DNA from: an uncultured Chromatiaceae bacterium | GTDB lineage: Bacteria; Pseudomonadota; Gammaproteobacteria; Enterobacterales; Alteromonadaceae | Direction of reading: 5' to 3' | DNA: 64,000 nt | Assembly (NCBI GenBank): GCA_946482325.1 | Contig: CAMLRA010000006.1 | Coordinates: forward strand, 1-64,000 | Shown: piece after piece, positions 1-8,316 of the stretch | How the letters are laid out: every line of letters begins with the position of its first letter | Numbering within the stretch: position 1 is the stretch's first letter | Position numbers and translations under genes: made by a program | Notes under the pieces: generated by a model | What the model was told of the DNA's origin: nothing | Seen by the model: only the letters and a program-made list of their open reading frames with translations | Database searches by the model: none

Positions 1-64
1 TGTGAAAGCTGACCGTAAAAGCAAACTGCAGCCGGGACAGCAGCGCGGAATCCAGTTCCATCAT
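1..64 (-). CDS. cydA: Cytochrome bd-type ubiquinol oxidase subunit I, N-terminus only
   Basis: The minus strand reads MMELDSALLSRLQFAFTVSF up to the window edge. This is the canonical N-terminus of subunit I of bd/CIO-type quinol oxidases, in which the LSRLQFA segment and a following His (heme b595 ligand) open the first membrane helix. The enzyme oxidises quinol and reduces O2 in the cytoplasmic membrane, usually at low oxygen. The first ATG (64-62) overlaps the TGA of the upstream small ORF as ATGA, so translation is probably coupled. A second ATG follows directly at 61-59. The remainder of the gene and the expected cydB lie outside the window. The sequence cannot tell heme-d bd from the cyanide-insensitive CIO subtype. 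Confidence 0.85.
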   Translation of the reverse strand, partial: MMELDSALLSRLQFAFTVSFH

Positions 65-165
65 GCTGCTCCCCGGCCGCGTCCGGCCCAGAACCATAAC
101 GGCGCCAATACGGCGGCGATACCAAGCAGAAAAGCCAATTCAGTGAAAAAGACTGACCACAACAT
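61..165 (-). CDS. Small 34-residue membrane protein coupled to cydA
   Basis: Starts ATG at 165-163 with a strong Shine-Dalgarno AAGGAG eight bases upstream, and ends TGA overlapping the cydA start (ATGA). The product begins MLWSVFFTELAFLLG. It has one hydrophobic segment of about 20 residues (roughly 8-27) and a basic C-terminus (GRGRGAA), so it is predicted to be a single-pass membrane peptide. Small subunits such as CydX, CydS and CydH are known accessory parts of bd oxidases, but CydX genes normally follow cydB rather than precede cydA. Function as an assembly or structural subunit is inferred from position only. It is real rather than a shadow because of the SD and the stop-start overlap. 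Confidence 0.6.
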   Translation of the reverse strand: MLWSVFFTELAFLLGIAAVLAPLWFWAGRGRGAA

Positions 166-251
166 GGATGAACTCCTTAACGAGCTGAAAATCAACAGCG
201 ATGCCAGTTCAATGCGATTGTTGGGCCATGCCGGTACAATTTAGCAAAACA

Positions 252-265
252 TTGATCTGTATCAA
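252..265. promoter_or_regulatory. FNR/ANR-type box
   Basis: TTGAT-CTGT-ATCAA is a perfect match to the FNR/ANR consensus TTGAT-N4-ATCAA. It lies 87 bp upstream of the cydA-linked small ORF (minus) and 105 bp upstream of the kinase gene (plus). Oxygen control of cydA by FNR/ANR is well established in gammaproteobacteria. I see no clear -10 at the class II distance in either direction, so activation or repression cannot be decided here. Confidence 0.75.
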
Positions 266-369
266 TAAATACCAAGCTGCTTGAGGTGGATGACAAGCTG
301 GTTTACGCTATGGCCATCATAAATCGTCAACACCGTTGACACTCTGTGTCTGAAAAGCAGGGAGATCTG

Positions 370-2283
370 ATGGATTTAGCGCTGCTATTTGAAACCATGC
401 TGGGACTGACCAGCCTCAGTGCTTTGTGGACCGGACTTTGGCTTTGGTGGCACGCGCGTTTTCAACCGGTGTTAAAACCACTGGCCGGTTTTTGCGCCAT
501 GATGGCGGCCTGGTGTGGTGGCCATCTGGCGCTGCAACATGACTTGCTACTGCCTGGCAAAGTGCTGATCCTGGCCAATCCGTTGATGCCAGCGTTTTTT
601 CTGCAGTTTGCCTTGCGGTATGTCACGACACAGCCACAACAGCCGCAGCTGCGCTGGATTGAATGGTTAAGGCAGTATCAGGCCTGGCTGTTGCTGAGTT
701 CGGTGCTGGTGGTGTTGCTGAGCTGGTCACAGCCATCGGCACGGGTACAGGCCTTGTATGGCATGCCGGTGTTTTTTCTGTTTGATGGTTTTGGTTGGTT
801 TAATCTGGGGTACACAGTGCTGCTCGGTATGCTGGCGCATTGGGTGCTGTGGCGGGGACGCCATGCTTACCAGGGCAATAAACGTCATTCAGTCGTCGCC
901 ATTTCGATGACCGCCGGTATCGGTTTGTTACTGGCAACCAGCTTTGTTTTTCCGTCTTTAGGTCTTAACTGGTATCCCTGGCCGATGCTGGTGTTGCCGC
1001 TTTATCTGGTGTTGCTGGTGTACAGCGTGGTGCGCTATCAGCTGCTGGCGGTCAATGCTTTTGCCAGTCGCGCGCTGGTCTATCTGGTGATGGGCTTGCT
1101 GCTGTTGTTGTTGATGGCACTGATCAGTTCGTTATTCGGTCAGTTTGGTATGCCGGCATTGGCTGCTGTGCCGGGCTGGCAGCTTTGGCTGTATTCCAGT
1201 TTATTGCTACTTTTCGCTGCAGCCGCCTATCGGCCGGCCAGCCGGTTGGCCGAACGGTTGATTTTTCCAGGGGTTCAGCTTAGTGAAGCCATGGTGAGTC
1301 GCTGGCAACAACAGCTGGCATCAGCTCCTGACTGGCAGCAGCTCGCTGAACAGGCGGCGATGCTCATTCATCAGCCGCTAAAACAGCCGGTGCAGATCAG
1401 GTTGTTGCAAGGGGCTGAATTGTTGGCGCAGAGTGTGGAGTCATCTGCTTTAAAGTTGCAGGTAACTTCGGTGAACAGTAGTGATTCTGCAGTGAGCGGC
1501 TGGCAATTTTCGATCGATGGCGAACAAGGTCTGACACCAACCTTAAAACTGACAGCTGAAGTGTTTGGCTCCTTGCTGGTCAGCAGCTGCGCCCGTTTGC
1601 AATCGGCCTTAGCGCTGGCTGAAGCAGAAAAACAGCAGCTGGCGCAGCAACATCTGGTCGAACTCGGCGCGCTGGCCGCTGCTATGGCGCATGAATTGCG
1701 TAACCCGCTGAATATCATCTCGATGGCTTCGGCTGCGGTCGATGCCGAACTGCGTGGCCATATTCAGACTCAGCTAAAGCGTGCCGACCGGCTCATCGCC
1801 GACATGCTGGTGTATGCCGGCCGGATGCAGCTGCAACCGGTGTTGTTTGAGCTGCAGCCGCTGGTGCAGTCATTGTTACAGCAGGCGCCGGATGGTGTGC
1901 GCACTGAGCTGGAGATCCCGGCCGGATTGCAGCTGCAGGCCGACCCCTACCGCATCCAGCAGGTGCTGCAGAACCTGTTTGACAACGCTTTTGCCTTTTT
2001 ACGCAATCAGCCCGGCGCTTGTCTGCGGGTGGAAGCCGGTATTTTCGGTGGCGAAGTGCAAATCCGTGTGCTGAACAATGGACCGGCGCTGGACGCGTCC
2101 TTGCTGGATGGCCAACTATTCCGGCCTTTTGTCAGTAAAAGGGCCGGTGGCAGTGGCCTGGGTCTGGCCATTGTTGCCCGTATTATCGGGGCCCATCAGG
2201 GCCGTATTCAACATCAGAGCGATCCGGTCTGGCCGGTCTGCTTCATTGTACATTTGCCTGTGAATTCCGGAGAGATACGCTGA
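370..2283 (+). CDS. Membrane sensor histidine kinase
   Basis: A 637-residue sensor kinase. The N-terminal ~300 residues form about nine hydrophobic segments (7TM-type kinase input region). A cytoplasmic linker follows, then a HisKA dimerisation domain with the H-box AHELRNP (His near residue 441), an N-box with LFDNAF (near 538) and a G-box GSGLGLAI (near 593). ATG 370 is chosen because GGGAG lies six bases upstream; a GTG eight codons earlier has no comparable site. The stop overlaps the next gene's start by one base (TGATG), so kinase and regulator form one operon and almost certainly a cognate pair. The signal sensed is unknown. The divergent bd oxidase across an FNR box makes a respiratory or redox role plausible, but that is inference. 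Confidence 0.88.
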   Translation: MDLALLFETMLGLTSLSALWTGLWLWWHARFQPVLKPLAGFCAMMAAWCGGHLALQHDLLLPGKVLILANPLMPAFFLQFALRYVTTQPQQPQLRWIEWLRQYQAWLLLSSVLVVLLSWSQPSARVQALYGMPVFFLFDGFGWFNLGYTVLLGMLAHWVLWRGRHAYQGNKRHSVVAISMTAGIGLLLATSFVFPSLGLNWYPWPMLVLPLYLVLLVYSVVRYQLLAVNAFASRALVYLVMGLLLLLLMALISSLFGQFGMPALAAVPGWQLWLYSSLLLLFAAAAYRPASRLAERLIFPGVQLSEAMVSRWQQQLASAPDWQQLAEQAAMLIHQPLKQPVQIRLLQGAELLAQSVESSALKLQVTSVNSSDSAVSGWQFSIDGEQGLTPTLKLTAEVFGSLLVSSCARLQSALALAEAEKQQLAQQHLVELGALAAAMAHELRNPLNIISMASAAVDAELRGHIQTQLKRADRLIADMLVYAGRMQLQPVLFELQPLVQSLLQQAPDGVRTELEIPAGLQLQADPYRIQQVLQNLFDNAFAFLRNQPGACLRVEAGIFGGEVQIRVLNNGPALDASLLDGQLFRPFVSKRAGGSGLGLAIVARIIGAHQGRIQHQSDPVWPVCFIVHLPVNSGEIR

Positions 2284-3692
2284 TGAGCGCTGCTTTTTCG
2301 TTAGACAACTTCCGCACTGCCCGCATCTTGCTGGTCGACGACGAACCGGCGTTTCGCCTGCTGGCCGAACGTTTTTTGCAGCAGCAGGGCCATCAGGTGC
2401 TGCTTGCGGCCGATTTGGCTCAGGCCAAAACCGTGCTGGCACAACAACCAGTGGATTTAATTCTGCTGGATTTATCTTTACCGCCGGCCTTTGACCCGCA
2501 GGCTACCTTGCAGGCACTGCCCGAGCTGGCTGGCCAGCCGGTGATTATTCTGACCGGTCATGCCGAACGCGAACTTGCGCTGCAGGCAATCAGCCTTGGC
2601 GCCTGGGATTTTCTCGCCAAACCGATAGATCCGGATTTACTGGCGGTCGTGGTGAAGCGGGCGGTCAGTAAACATCTGCTGGAACAGGAACTCAACAGCT
2701 TTAAACGCGGTGCTGTGGCGCAGCAGGGCTTGCAACAGCTGGTCGGGGTGTCGCCGGCGCTACGGAATATCCGCACCTTAATTGAACGCATTGCGCCGAC
2801 TGACGTGCGGGTGCTGGTGACAGGGCCGTCCGGTACCGGCAAAGAAGTGGTGTCCAGAGCACTGCATCAGCTTAGCTTGCGCGCTGCCGGGCCTTTTGTC
2901 TCGGTGCATTGTGGGGCTATTCCGGCTGAATTGCTGGAAAGTGAACTTTTTGGTTATGTGCGCGGCGCTTTTACCGGCGCCGATAAAGACCGGCAGGGCC
3001 TGCTCAGTATGGCCGATGGTGGCACGCTGTTTCTCGATGAGATTGGTGAAATGCCGCTGCCGATGCAGGTCAAGCTGCTGCGGGTGCTGCAGGAAGGCAC
3101 TTTTTATCCGGTCGGTGGCCGTGAGCAGAAAAAAATCGACATCCGGCTGGTGTCGGCCACCAATGCGCAGTTGCCTGAGCTGGTGAAACAAGGCCGTTTT
3201 CGCGAAGACTTGTATTACCGCATCAAAGGCATCACGCTGGAAACCCCGGCGCTGGATGAACGACGTGAAGATATTCCGCTGCTCATTCAGCACTTTTTGC
3301 AGCAGATCGCTGCAAAGTCAGCGCAAAACGTCCAGTTGGCTGCGCCGGCGCTGCAATGGTTTTTGCAAAGGCCCTGGCCGGGTAATGTGCGTGAACTGCG
3401 TAATACGCTGGAAAGTGTCGTCGCGATTGCCCGCCATGGTGTGGTGCAGCTGGCTGACATTCAGCTGCTGCATCTGGATGCGCAGGAGTCTGCGTTTGTT
3501 GATTTGCAGTTACCACCGGGCAGTTCACTGGACGAGCAGGTGCGCCAGCTGGAAATTCGTTTATTAAGCGAAGCGCTGACCACCCATCAGGGCAACCGTA
3601 GTCAGGCGGCGCGTCAGCTCGGTTTGTCACGCCAGGGCCTGCTGAAAAAAATTGAACGGTATGGCCTGCAGCAGATGGGGCAGACCGATTAA
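2283..3692 (+). CDS. NtrC-family sigma-54-dependent response regulator
   Basis: 469 residues in three domains. The receiver has acidic residues DDE near 18-20, phospho-acceptor Asp near 63 ([10 protein letters not shown]) and Lys in FLAKPI. The AAA+ domain has Walker A GPSGTGKE (from about 181), the sigma-54 contact loop GAFTGA (about 228-233) and Walker [12 protein letters not shown]. The C-terminus carries a Fis-type helix-turn-helix ([19 protein letters not shown]). All catalytic motifs are intact, so it should hydrolyse ATP and open sigma-54 promoters when phosphorylated by the upstream kinase. Its targets are not evident; I did not find a convincing -24/-12 promoter in the adjacent intergenic regions. 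Confidence 0.92.
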   Translation: MSAAFSLDNFRTARILLVDDEPAFRLLAERFLQQQGHQVLLAADLAQAKTVLAQQPVDLILLDLSLPPAFDPQATLQALPELAGQPVIILTGHAERELALQAISLGAWDFLAKPIDPDLLAVVVKRAVSKHLLEQELNSFKRGAVAQQGLQQLVGVSPALRNIRTLIERIAPTDVRVLVTGPSGTGKEVVSRALHQLSLRAAGPFVSVHCGAIPAELLESELFGYVRGAFTGADKDRQGLLSMADGGTLFLDEIGEMPLPMQVKLLRVLQEGTFYPVGGREQKKIDIRLVSATNAQLPELVKQGRFREDLYYRIKGITLETPALDERREDIPLLIQHFLQQIAAKSAQNVQLAAPALQWFLQRPWPGNVRELRNTLESVVAIARHGVVQLADIQLLHLDAQESAFVDLQLPPGSSLDEQVRQLEIRLLSEALTTHQGNRSQAARQLGLSRQGLLKKIERYGLQQMGQTD

Positions 3693-3729
3693 CGGTTGCC
3701 CTTGTCTGCAATGACACGTTGTTTTGGCG

Positions 3730-5076
3730 TTAAGGTAACTGGGTTAAATCCAGCACTGGTGCTGTAGTCGCCTCGCGGCTGAACTTGCTGCCATAAGTGG
3801 TGAAATCATCGAAAAAACCACCATTTTTCAGGTAAAAACGGCCATTTTTCACGCCGCCCTGATAGTCCCAACGTGATTGCCGTTTAGCGGTATCGTCATA
3901 GCTGAAACTGGCTTGGAGCAGCGGCAGCCACTCGCCGGCGGCAGTTCTCACCCAGCCGTTGCCATATTGCGCTTCACGGCTGAACTGGCCGGCTTCCGGG
4001 ATGAAATTTTCCAGAAAAGCGTGGTGATGGGTTAACCAGGTTTGGGTCTTGGGCCGGCGGAAACTGGCGATCAGGCGCCAGCTGGCCTGTTCCGGTGCAT
4101 AAAACCAGGCGCTGTAGTCGGTGCTGTTATTGTCGCCCGGTTTGGCTTTGAGCAGAAATTTGTAGGTGTTGTCGGCGCGCCACGGATAAACCAGATAACT
4201 CTGACCACCGGAGCCTTCATTGCCAAATTCACCGGTCTGAACCTCCGGCCCTTTGCGCAGCAGCTGTACCCGGTCTTCCGGCGGTATTTTACTTGGGTCG
4301 TCGGTTTCGTAAGGGCTCCAGACCGAAAACAACACGCGGCGCTCGCTGGCGGAATTGGCCTGAATACCAAAATAACCCTGGCCAAAACCATTGGCCATGT
4401 AATAAGAGCCAATCACGTCCTGGCCGGCCGGCACCGTCAGTTCCGAATAAAAGTATTCCACCGCTGCATTGGTCGGGCTCGGATAATTCAGGTGCACCGA
4501 AGGCCCGCGCCGGCCCCAGTAAAACTCATCTTTAATAAAATAGCTGTCGCTGCCGACCGCACTGCCGCCGATGAAAATGTCGTTAATATCAGCAAACACT
4601 TCGGCACTGGCACTGATACCGCGCAGCACGATTTTCTGATAACCAGGCTTACTGACGCTGAATTTGCCGACATACACCTGCTGCAAGGCGGTGTTGCTCA
4701 ATTCAACTTTTTTGCTGACGCTACCGAGACTGACTTCCAGTGCCGAAGTGCCGGACAACACTTTGGCATTTAATGCCAGTTCCAGCTCGCCGGTTTTACC
4801 AAGGCGCAGATATGTGACTATTGTGTCCGAACTGCGGCGCCAGTTGCGGATGCCATCCGCCTGAATGATGCTTTCAGTTTCTTTCGTATTGCCTTCCACC
4901 CAACTGTTGGCCGCGGTCGGCACTTTTATGCTCAATTGTGGTGTTTGCGGTTGCGACGGGGTCTGCTGTACCGGCGCAGTGACAGCAGCGCTGGATGTGC
5001 CGCCACTACTGCCGCAGCCAGCCTGCAACAATGATAAAAACAACAGGGCCGTTCCGGCCAGTGACTGATGTCTCAT
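3730..5076 (-). CDS. Lipoprotein with DUF5077/DUF3472-like domains
   Basis: 448 residues. The start at 5076 is preceded by GGAG; a GTG at 5094 would lie on that SD. The signal peptide ends in a lipobox LLQAGC with Cys near residue 21, so the protein is lipid-anchored in the envelope. A Gln/Pro/Thr-rich linker follows. The next domain (about 50-170, WVEGNTKETES onward) resembles DUF5077 beta-sandwiches. The second part (YYMANGFGQGYFGIQ and the C-terminal GRFYLKNGGFFDDF) resembles DUF3472, which is common in carbohydrate-associated secreted proteins. No catalytic residues can be named. It is convergent with the response regulator and appears monocistronic. Domain names are from recall of motif patterns and are moderately secure. 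Confidence 0.72.
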   Translation of the reverse strand: MRHQSLAGTALLFLSLLQAGCGSSGGTSSAAVTAPVQQTPSQPQTPQLSIKVPTAANSWVEGNTKETESIIQADGIRNWRRSSDTIVTYLRLGKTGELELALNAKVLSGTSALEVSLGSVSKKVELSNTALQQVYVGKFSVSKPGYQKIVLRGISASAEVFADINDIFIGGSAVGSDSYFIKDEFYWGRRGPSVHLNYPSPTNAAVEYFYSELTVPAGQDVIGSYYMANGFGQGYFGIQANSASERRVLFSVWSPYETDDPSKIPPEDRVQLLRKGPEVQTGEFGNEGSGGQSYLVYPWRADNTYKFLLKAKPGDNNSTDYSAWFYAPEQASWRLIASFRRPKTQTWLTHHHAFLENFIPEAGQFSREAQYGNGWVRTAAGEWLPLLQASFSYDDTAKRQSRWDYQGGVKNGRFYLKNGGFFDDFTTYGSKFSREATTAPVLDLTQLP

Positions 5077-5196
5077 AACAACACTCCTGCACACTTTTTA
5101 AATAGAGCTATTTAAAATAAAGTGAAATATTTATGAATGGTTCTGCAGGATGCTAGCTTTTGCACAAAAAGAAAGCAAATGAAACTTACGAATATT

Positions 5197-6009
5197 TTAT
5201 TGTGGTGGGAAGAACTGCATCAGGTCGGCATGGATCAGCGCATAGTCGGTGGCGCCAAAAAACTCGCGGTGAAAGCGGACTAAATCGGCCTGATACTGCC
5301 GGTCCTGCATTTTCTGGTCGAGCAGGCGAATGAGCTGCAAACCAAGCGGGCTTTTGTTGCAGACGATATAACCGCGCGACAACACCACTCCTCGTAGTGT
5401 CTGACCTATCACGGGTTGATTGATGCCTTGTTTTTTTAAGCTTGTCCGCACTATAGCCGCAAATTCAATCACGGCATCCAGCCGCTGTTTGCTGAGCATC
5501 AGCGCCAGATTTTCGGCGGCGTCATCACCACTGCGGACAAAAAACTGCTGTGGATATTGTTGAATTAAGGCGTCAATTTCCGCGTTGTAACTGCGGCCCG
5601 CTGCTACACCGATTTTTAGCTCCGGACGTTGTTGCAGCAATGCTGCCAGGTTAATTGGCTGATCAGATAATGGCCGGGTACTGAGCAGTTGTAGCGGCGG
5701 ATAGACGCTGGTTGGTAGTTTGGCAAAATACAAAAACTGCTCGCGCTCCGGCGTATGGACTTTATTCAGCGCACAATAATTGCTGTTTTGCCGCAGCAGT
5801 TCCCAGGCACGGGCATTGCTCAGGAGCTTCGGTTCTATTTGCAGATCGGGCAGGGCGATTTGTTGTAGTTTGGGCAGAATGCGCGTTTCGACATTTATCC
5901 TTTTGTCGTCGCTGAGCGGCATGTGATTTTCCAGCAGCACCATTTGCAGCGGCGCTGCTGTCGCTGCCGCGGCAAATAAACTAAGGGCAAACAAAAAGCG
6001 TTGTGTCAC
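5197..6009 (-). CDS. Periplasmic solute-binding-like protein (SBP_bac_3 type)
   Basis: About 270 residues with a clear signal peptide (VTQRFLFALSLFAAAATAA). The fold pattern of type II periplasmic binding proteins is suggested by IGVAAGRSYNAEID and a C-terminal pattern like the TIGR02285 group. No permease or ATPase gene is adjacent, so it may act as a free sensor or an orphan binding protein rather than an ABC component. GTG 6009 is preferred because AGGAA lies six bases upstream; an in-frame ATG at 6036 has no SD but would only lengthen the signal peptide. Ligand unknown. A related solute-binding protein occurs at 47727. Confidence 0.65.
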   Translation of the reverse strand: MTQRFLFALSLFAAAATAAPLQMVLLENHMPLSDDKRINVETRILPKLQQIALPDLQIEPKLLSNARAWELLRQNSNYCALNKVHTPEREQFLYFAKLPTSVYPPLQLLSTRPLSDQPINLAALLQQRPELKIGVAAGRSYNAEIDALIQQYPQQFFVRSGDDAAENLALMLSKQRLDAVIEFAAIVRTSLKKQGINQPVIGQTLRGVVLSRGYIVCNKSPLGLQLIRLLDQKMQDRQYQADLVRFHREFFGATDYALIHADLMQFFPPQ

Positions 6010-6133
6010 AGTCGTTCCTGTCGTGCTGCTCTGCATCAAACTGTAACGCAGTCAGCGGTTTTTTCGACTGAACTACAGCGAAAAAAAACCGCTGAACTGG
6101 CGCAATTTAGCGGCAAATTGGACAGAAAAACGG

Positions 6134-7480
6134 TTATTTGCTGCGGATCAAATGCAGCTGCTGTTGTCTGCCATCAAGGTAATGAAACCGCTGGCCATCA
6201 AAATACCCATCTTCTTCCAGCATGATGCGAATTTCGTTGCCCCAGGCCGGCAGATCCACCGCCACATTCAGTTCAATTGAATAGGCCGTATTGGCATAAA
6301 GCGGATAATCGCCGCTGCCCGGTGTGCCGTGTTGGTTGTCCCACATGCCGATGGTCGGGCCGGCGGCGTGGCCATGATGACCAATCGGATGGCTGTAGAT
6401 GGTGGCTTTCAGGCCTTTGTTTTTGGCGTCTTGCAGGCTTTTTGCCAGCAGCGCGTTGCCGCTGAGGCCGGTGTTAAAGTTGCCGGTCAGAATATCCTGT
6501 GCCTGATTGCCTTGTCGCAGCGCTTGTTTTAAATAGTCCGGTGCATCGGTTTCGCCCGGCCGCAACACATAAGCATGTTGCTGCTGGTCGGAATTCAGCC
6601 GCAGGTAAGTCAGACCAAAATCAACATGCAGCAGGTCGCCGGGTTGAATGATACTTTCGGCTGCGGTGTCGGCTTTTGCCGCAGAGAAAGCTTTAATCTG
6701 GTCAAATTTGCCGGAACTCGGCCGCTGAATTGACACTGTCGGATGGAACCAAACCGGCAGACCAAGCCTGGTACTTTCCTGACGCAGCCACCAGACCACA
6801 TCTTCAGTGCTGGTTTTGCCCGGTGTCACCACTTCGTTGGAAAAAGCCCGGGCAATCAGCTTGTGGCCAATGGCGGTCAGATTTTTATACTGCTCAATCT
6901 CGGCTGGCAACCTGGTTTCCAGCCAGCCGACCGCCAGTTTTTCGGCGCTGACTAACTTGCCGGATAAGTCTGTGCCGAGGTTTTGTTTCAGCAAATCCAG
7001 TTCGGTCGCGACCATACCGTCAGCATGACCATAATTGGCAGACTGGTTAATGCCAATACGTTTGGGATTTTTACTGCGGATAAGCTCGGCCAGTGCCTGC
7101 CATTGGTCCGGTTGTTTTTCCACATCCCAGGCTTTTTTAAAGGCGGTACCGACGTCATACCGCGCCACGGCATACAGTTCCGGCGCCTTGCCTGCGCCCG
7201 GATTGACTATCACCAACATGGTGCGGCGGCGCGCAGACAGCCAGGTCGCCGGTAACATGGTTTTCAGTACCGGGTCTTCATTGTATTCCCGTGAAATCAG
7301 CAGCCACATATCGATGTTTTCGCGCTGCATCAGCGGTGGCAGAATTTGTGCCAGCCTTTGCTGTAACAGTTCGTCAATCCGCTGGGCCTGCTCGCGCTCC
7401 GGCAGAACTTCAGGCGCGGCAGTGGTGGCAAATACGGCCGGGCTGAACAGCAGCGCGAGCGCCAGATAATGTGGTTTCAT
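6134..7480 (-). CDS. Secreted M24-family Xaa-Pro peptidase
   Basis: 448 residues starting at ATG 7480 with AAGGA eight bases upstream, and a signal peptide MKPHYLALALLFSPAVFA. The N-terminal half is a creatinase-like domain (WLLISREYNEDPV). The C-terminal half is the pita-bread M24 fold. Metal-ligand motifs are visible as LLHVDFGLTY (Asp), SHPIGHHGHAAGPTIG (His), SIELNV (Glu) and IMLEEDGYF (Glu). Family members cleave Xaa-Pro bonds or related substrates using two metal ions. The usual first Asp-x10-Asp pair is present only as HVDFG without an obvious second Asp at the usual distance, so activity or substrate may be unusual. It stands alone on the minus strand. Confidence 0.82.
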   Translation of the reverse strand: MKPHYLALALLFSPAVFATTAAPEVLPEREQAQRIDELLQQRLAQILPPLMQRENIDMWLLISREYNEDPVLKTMLPATWLSARRRTMLVIVNPGAGKAPELYAVARYDVGTAFKKAWDVEKQPDQWQALAELIRSKNPKRIGINQSANYGHADGMVATELDLLKQNLGTDLSGKLVSAEKLAVGWLETRLPAEIEQYKNLTAIGHKLIARAFSNEVVTPGKTSTEDVVWWLRQESTRLGLPVWFHPTVSIQRPSSGKFDQIKAFSAAKADTAAESIIQPGDLLHVDFGLTYLRLNSDQQQHAYVLRPGETDAPDYLKQALRQGNQAQDILTGNFNTGLSGNALLAKSLQDAKNKGLKATIYSHPIGHHGHAAGPTIGMWDNQHGTPGSGDYPLYANTAYSIELNVAVDLPAWGNEIRIMLEEDGYFDGQRFHYLDGRQQQLHLIRSK

Positions 7481-7628
7481 CGTTGATTTCCTTTTGGACA
7501 GGCCCGGCTGAGCTGGCAACTATTGGTTGAAATTTATCCTAAAAGAAAAAAACGGGCTGCAACAGGCGATTGGACCGGATTTGGTGGGAGTTGGTCTTGT
7601 CGGCGAGGGTTGAAGTGACGTGCTGAAA

Positions 7629-7658
7629 CCGCGGCAGAGTCGTCAGATGCTGCCGCGG
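7629..7658 (-). terminator. Hairpin downstream of the SnoaL-like gene
   Basis: Perfect 9-bp arms CCGCGGCAG and CTGCCGCGG separated by 12 bases, just past the stop of the minus-strand gene at 7679. Only a short T run (TTTC) follows on the minus strand, so a rho-independent terminator is possible but not certain. Confidence 0.45.
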
Positions 7659-7678
7659 GCGGTGATTGCAGGCCTGTG

Positions 7679-8140
7679 TTATGACCAATGAATATGCTTA
7701 ATTTTCCATTGGCCGCCCTGCAGCTGCAGCACGATAGTTTCCATGCCCTGATGATCGCGTTCCTTGCCTTTGTACGAGCCTTTGGTATGGCTGCGGGCTA
7801 TTGAAATGGCGGTATCGCCATTGATGCTGACCTGATGCTCGAGCGTGGTGACCTGCATATTGGCCAGATAAGCCATATCCGCGGCCATATGGTGTTGCTG
7901 ATATTCATCCGCACTGCGCTCGACACTACCGCCCTCATAGATAGTGACATCATCGGCCAACAGCGCGCGCGCCTGCTGTTTGTCGCCGCTTTTCAGCGCC
8001 TGATGAAAGCTCAGCACAACCTTGGCGGCGGCTGTGTCTGTGCCTTTGCTGATGGCCGGCGTATGCGGCTGATTGCCGTGGGCGGACAGGTTAAAACTGA
8101 GCAAAGCCGTCAGCAGCAGTGGAAAGGTGATTTTTATCAT
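7679..8140 (-). CDS. Secreted SnoaL/DUF4440-like protein
   Basis: 153 residues: a signal peptide (MIKITFPLLLTALLSFNLSA) followed by one NTF2-like alpha+beta domain. Recognisable pieces are the opening helix VVLSFHQALKSGDKQQA, ALLADDVTIYEGG and the last strands VLQLQGGQWKIKHIHWS. The fold makes small pockets or dimers and is used both enzymatically and non-enzymatically, so no reaction can be assigned. Envelope location follows from the signal peptide. A hairpin lies directly downstream. No partner gene is adjacent on the same strand. Confidence 0.72.
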   Translation of the reverse strand: MIKITFPLLLTALLSFNLSAHGNQPHTPAISKGTDTAAAKVVLSFHQALKSGDKQQARALLADDVTIYEGGSVERSADEYQQHHMAADMAYLANMQVTTLEHQVSINGDTAISIARSHTKGSYKGKERDHQGMETIVLQLQGGQWKIKHIHWS

Positions 8141-8316
8141 TATGTTCCCATTATTATCGTTAGTTTGGCTGGAGTTACTGTAACTGTTGTGACTGCATTT
8201 GGAAACGCTGACGACGCAGCGGACAAAACGGCTGGGCAGCGTGACAGCTTTACTTGCCCAAAACCCCCGCCGGCCTTAAACTTTGCGCACTTTTTTCCCG
8301 CCACAGGGCTGCGACT

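Noticed and set aside
2..244. 80-residue plus-strand ORF at the window start
   Set aside because: It overlaps cydA and the coupled small ORF on the minus strand, which carry SD and stop-start overlap; composition of the plus frame is Pro/Arg/Ala-rich shadow.
8254..8316. Upstream TTG start for the RluF-like protein
   Set aside because: The 21 extra residues are not RluF-like and there is no SD; TTG 8317 puts the start right before the S4 domain.
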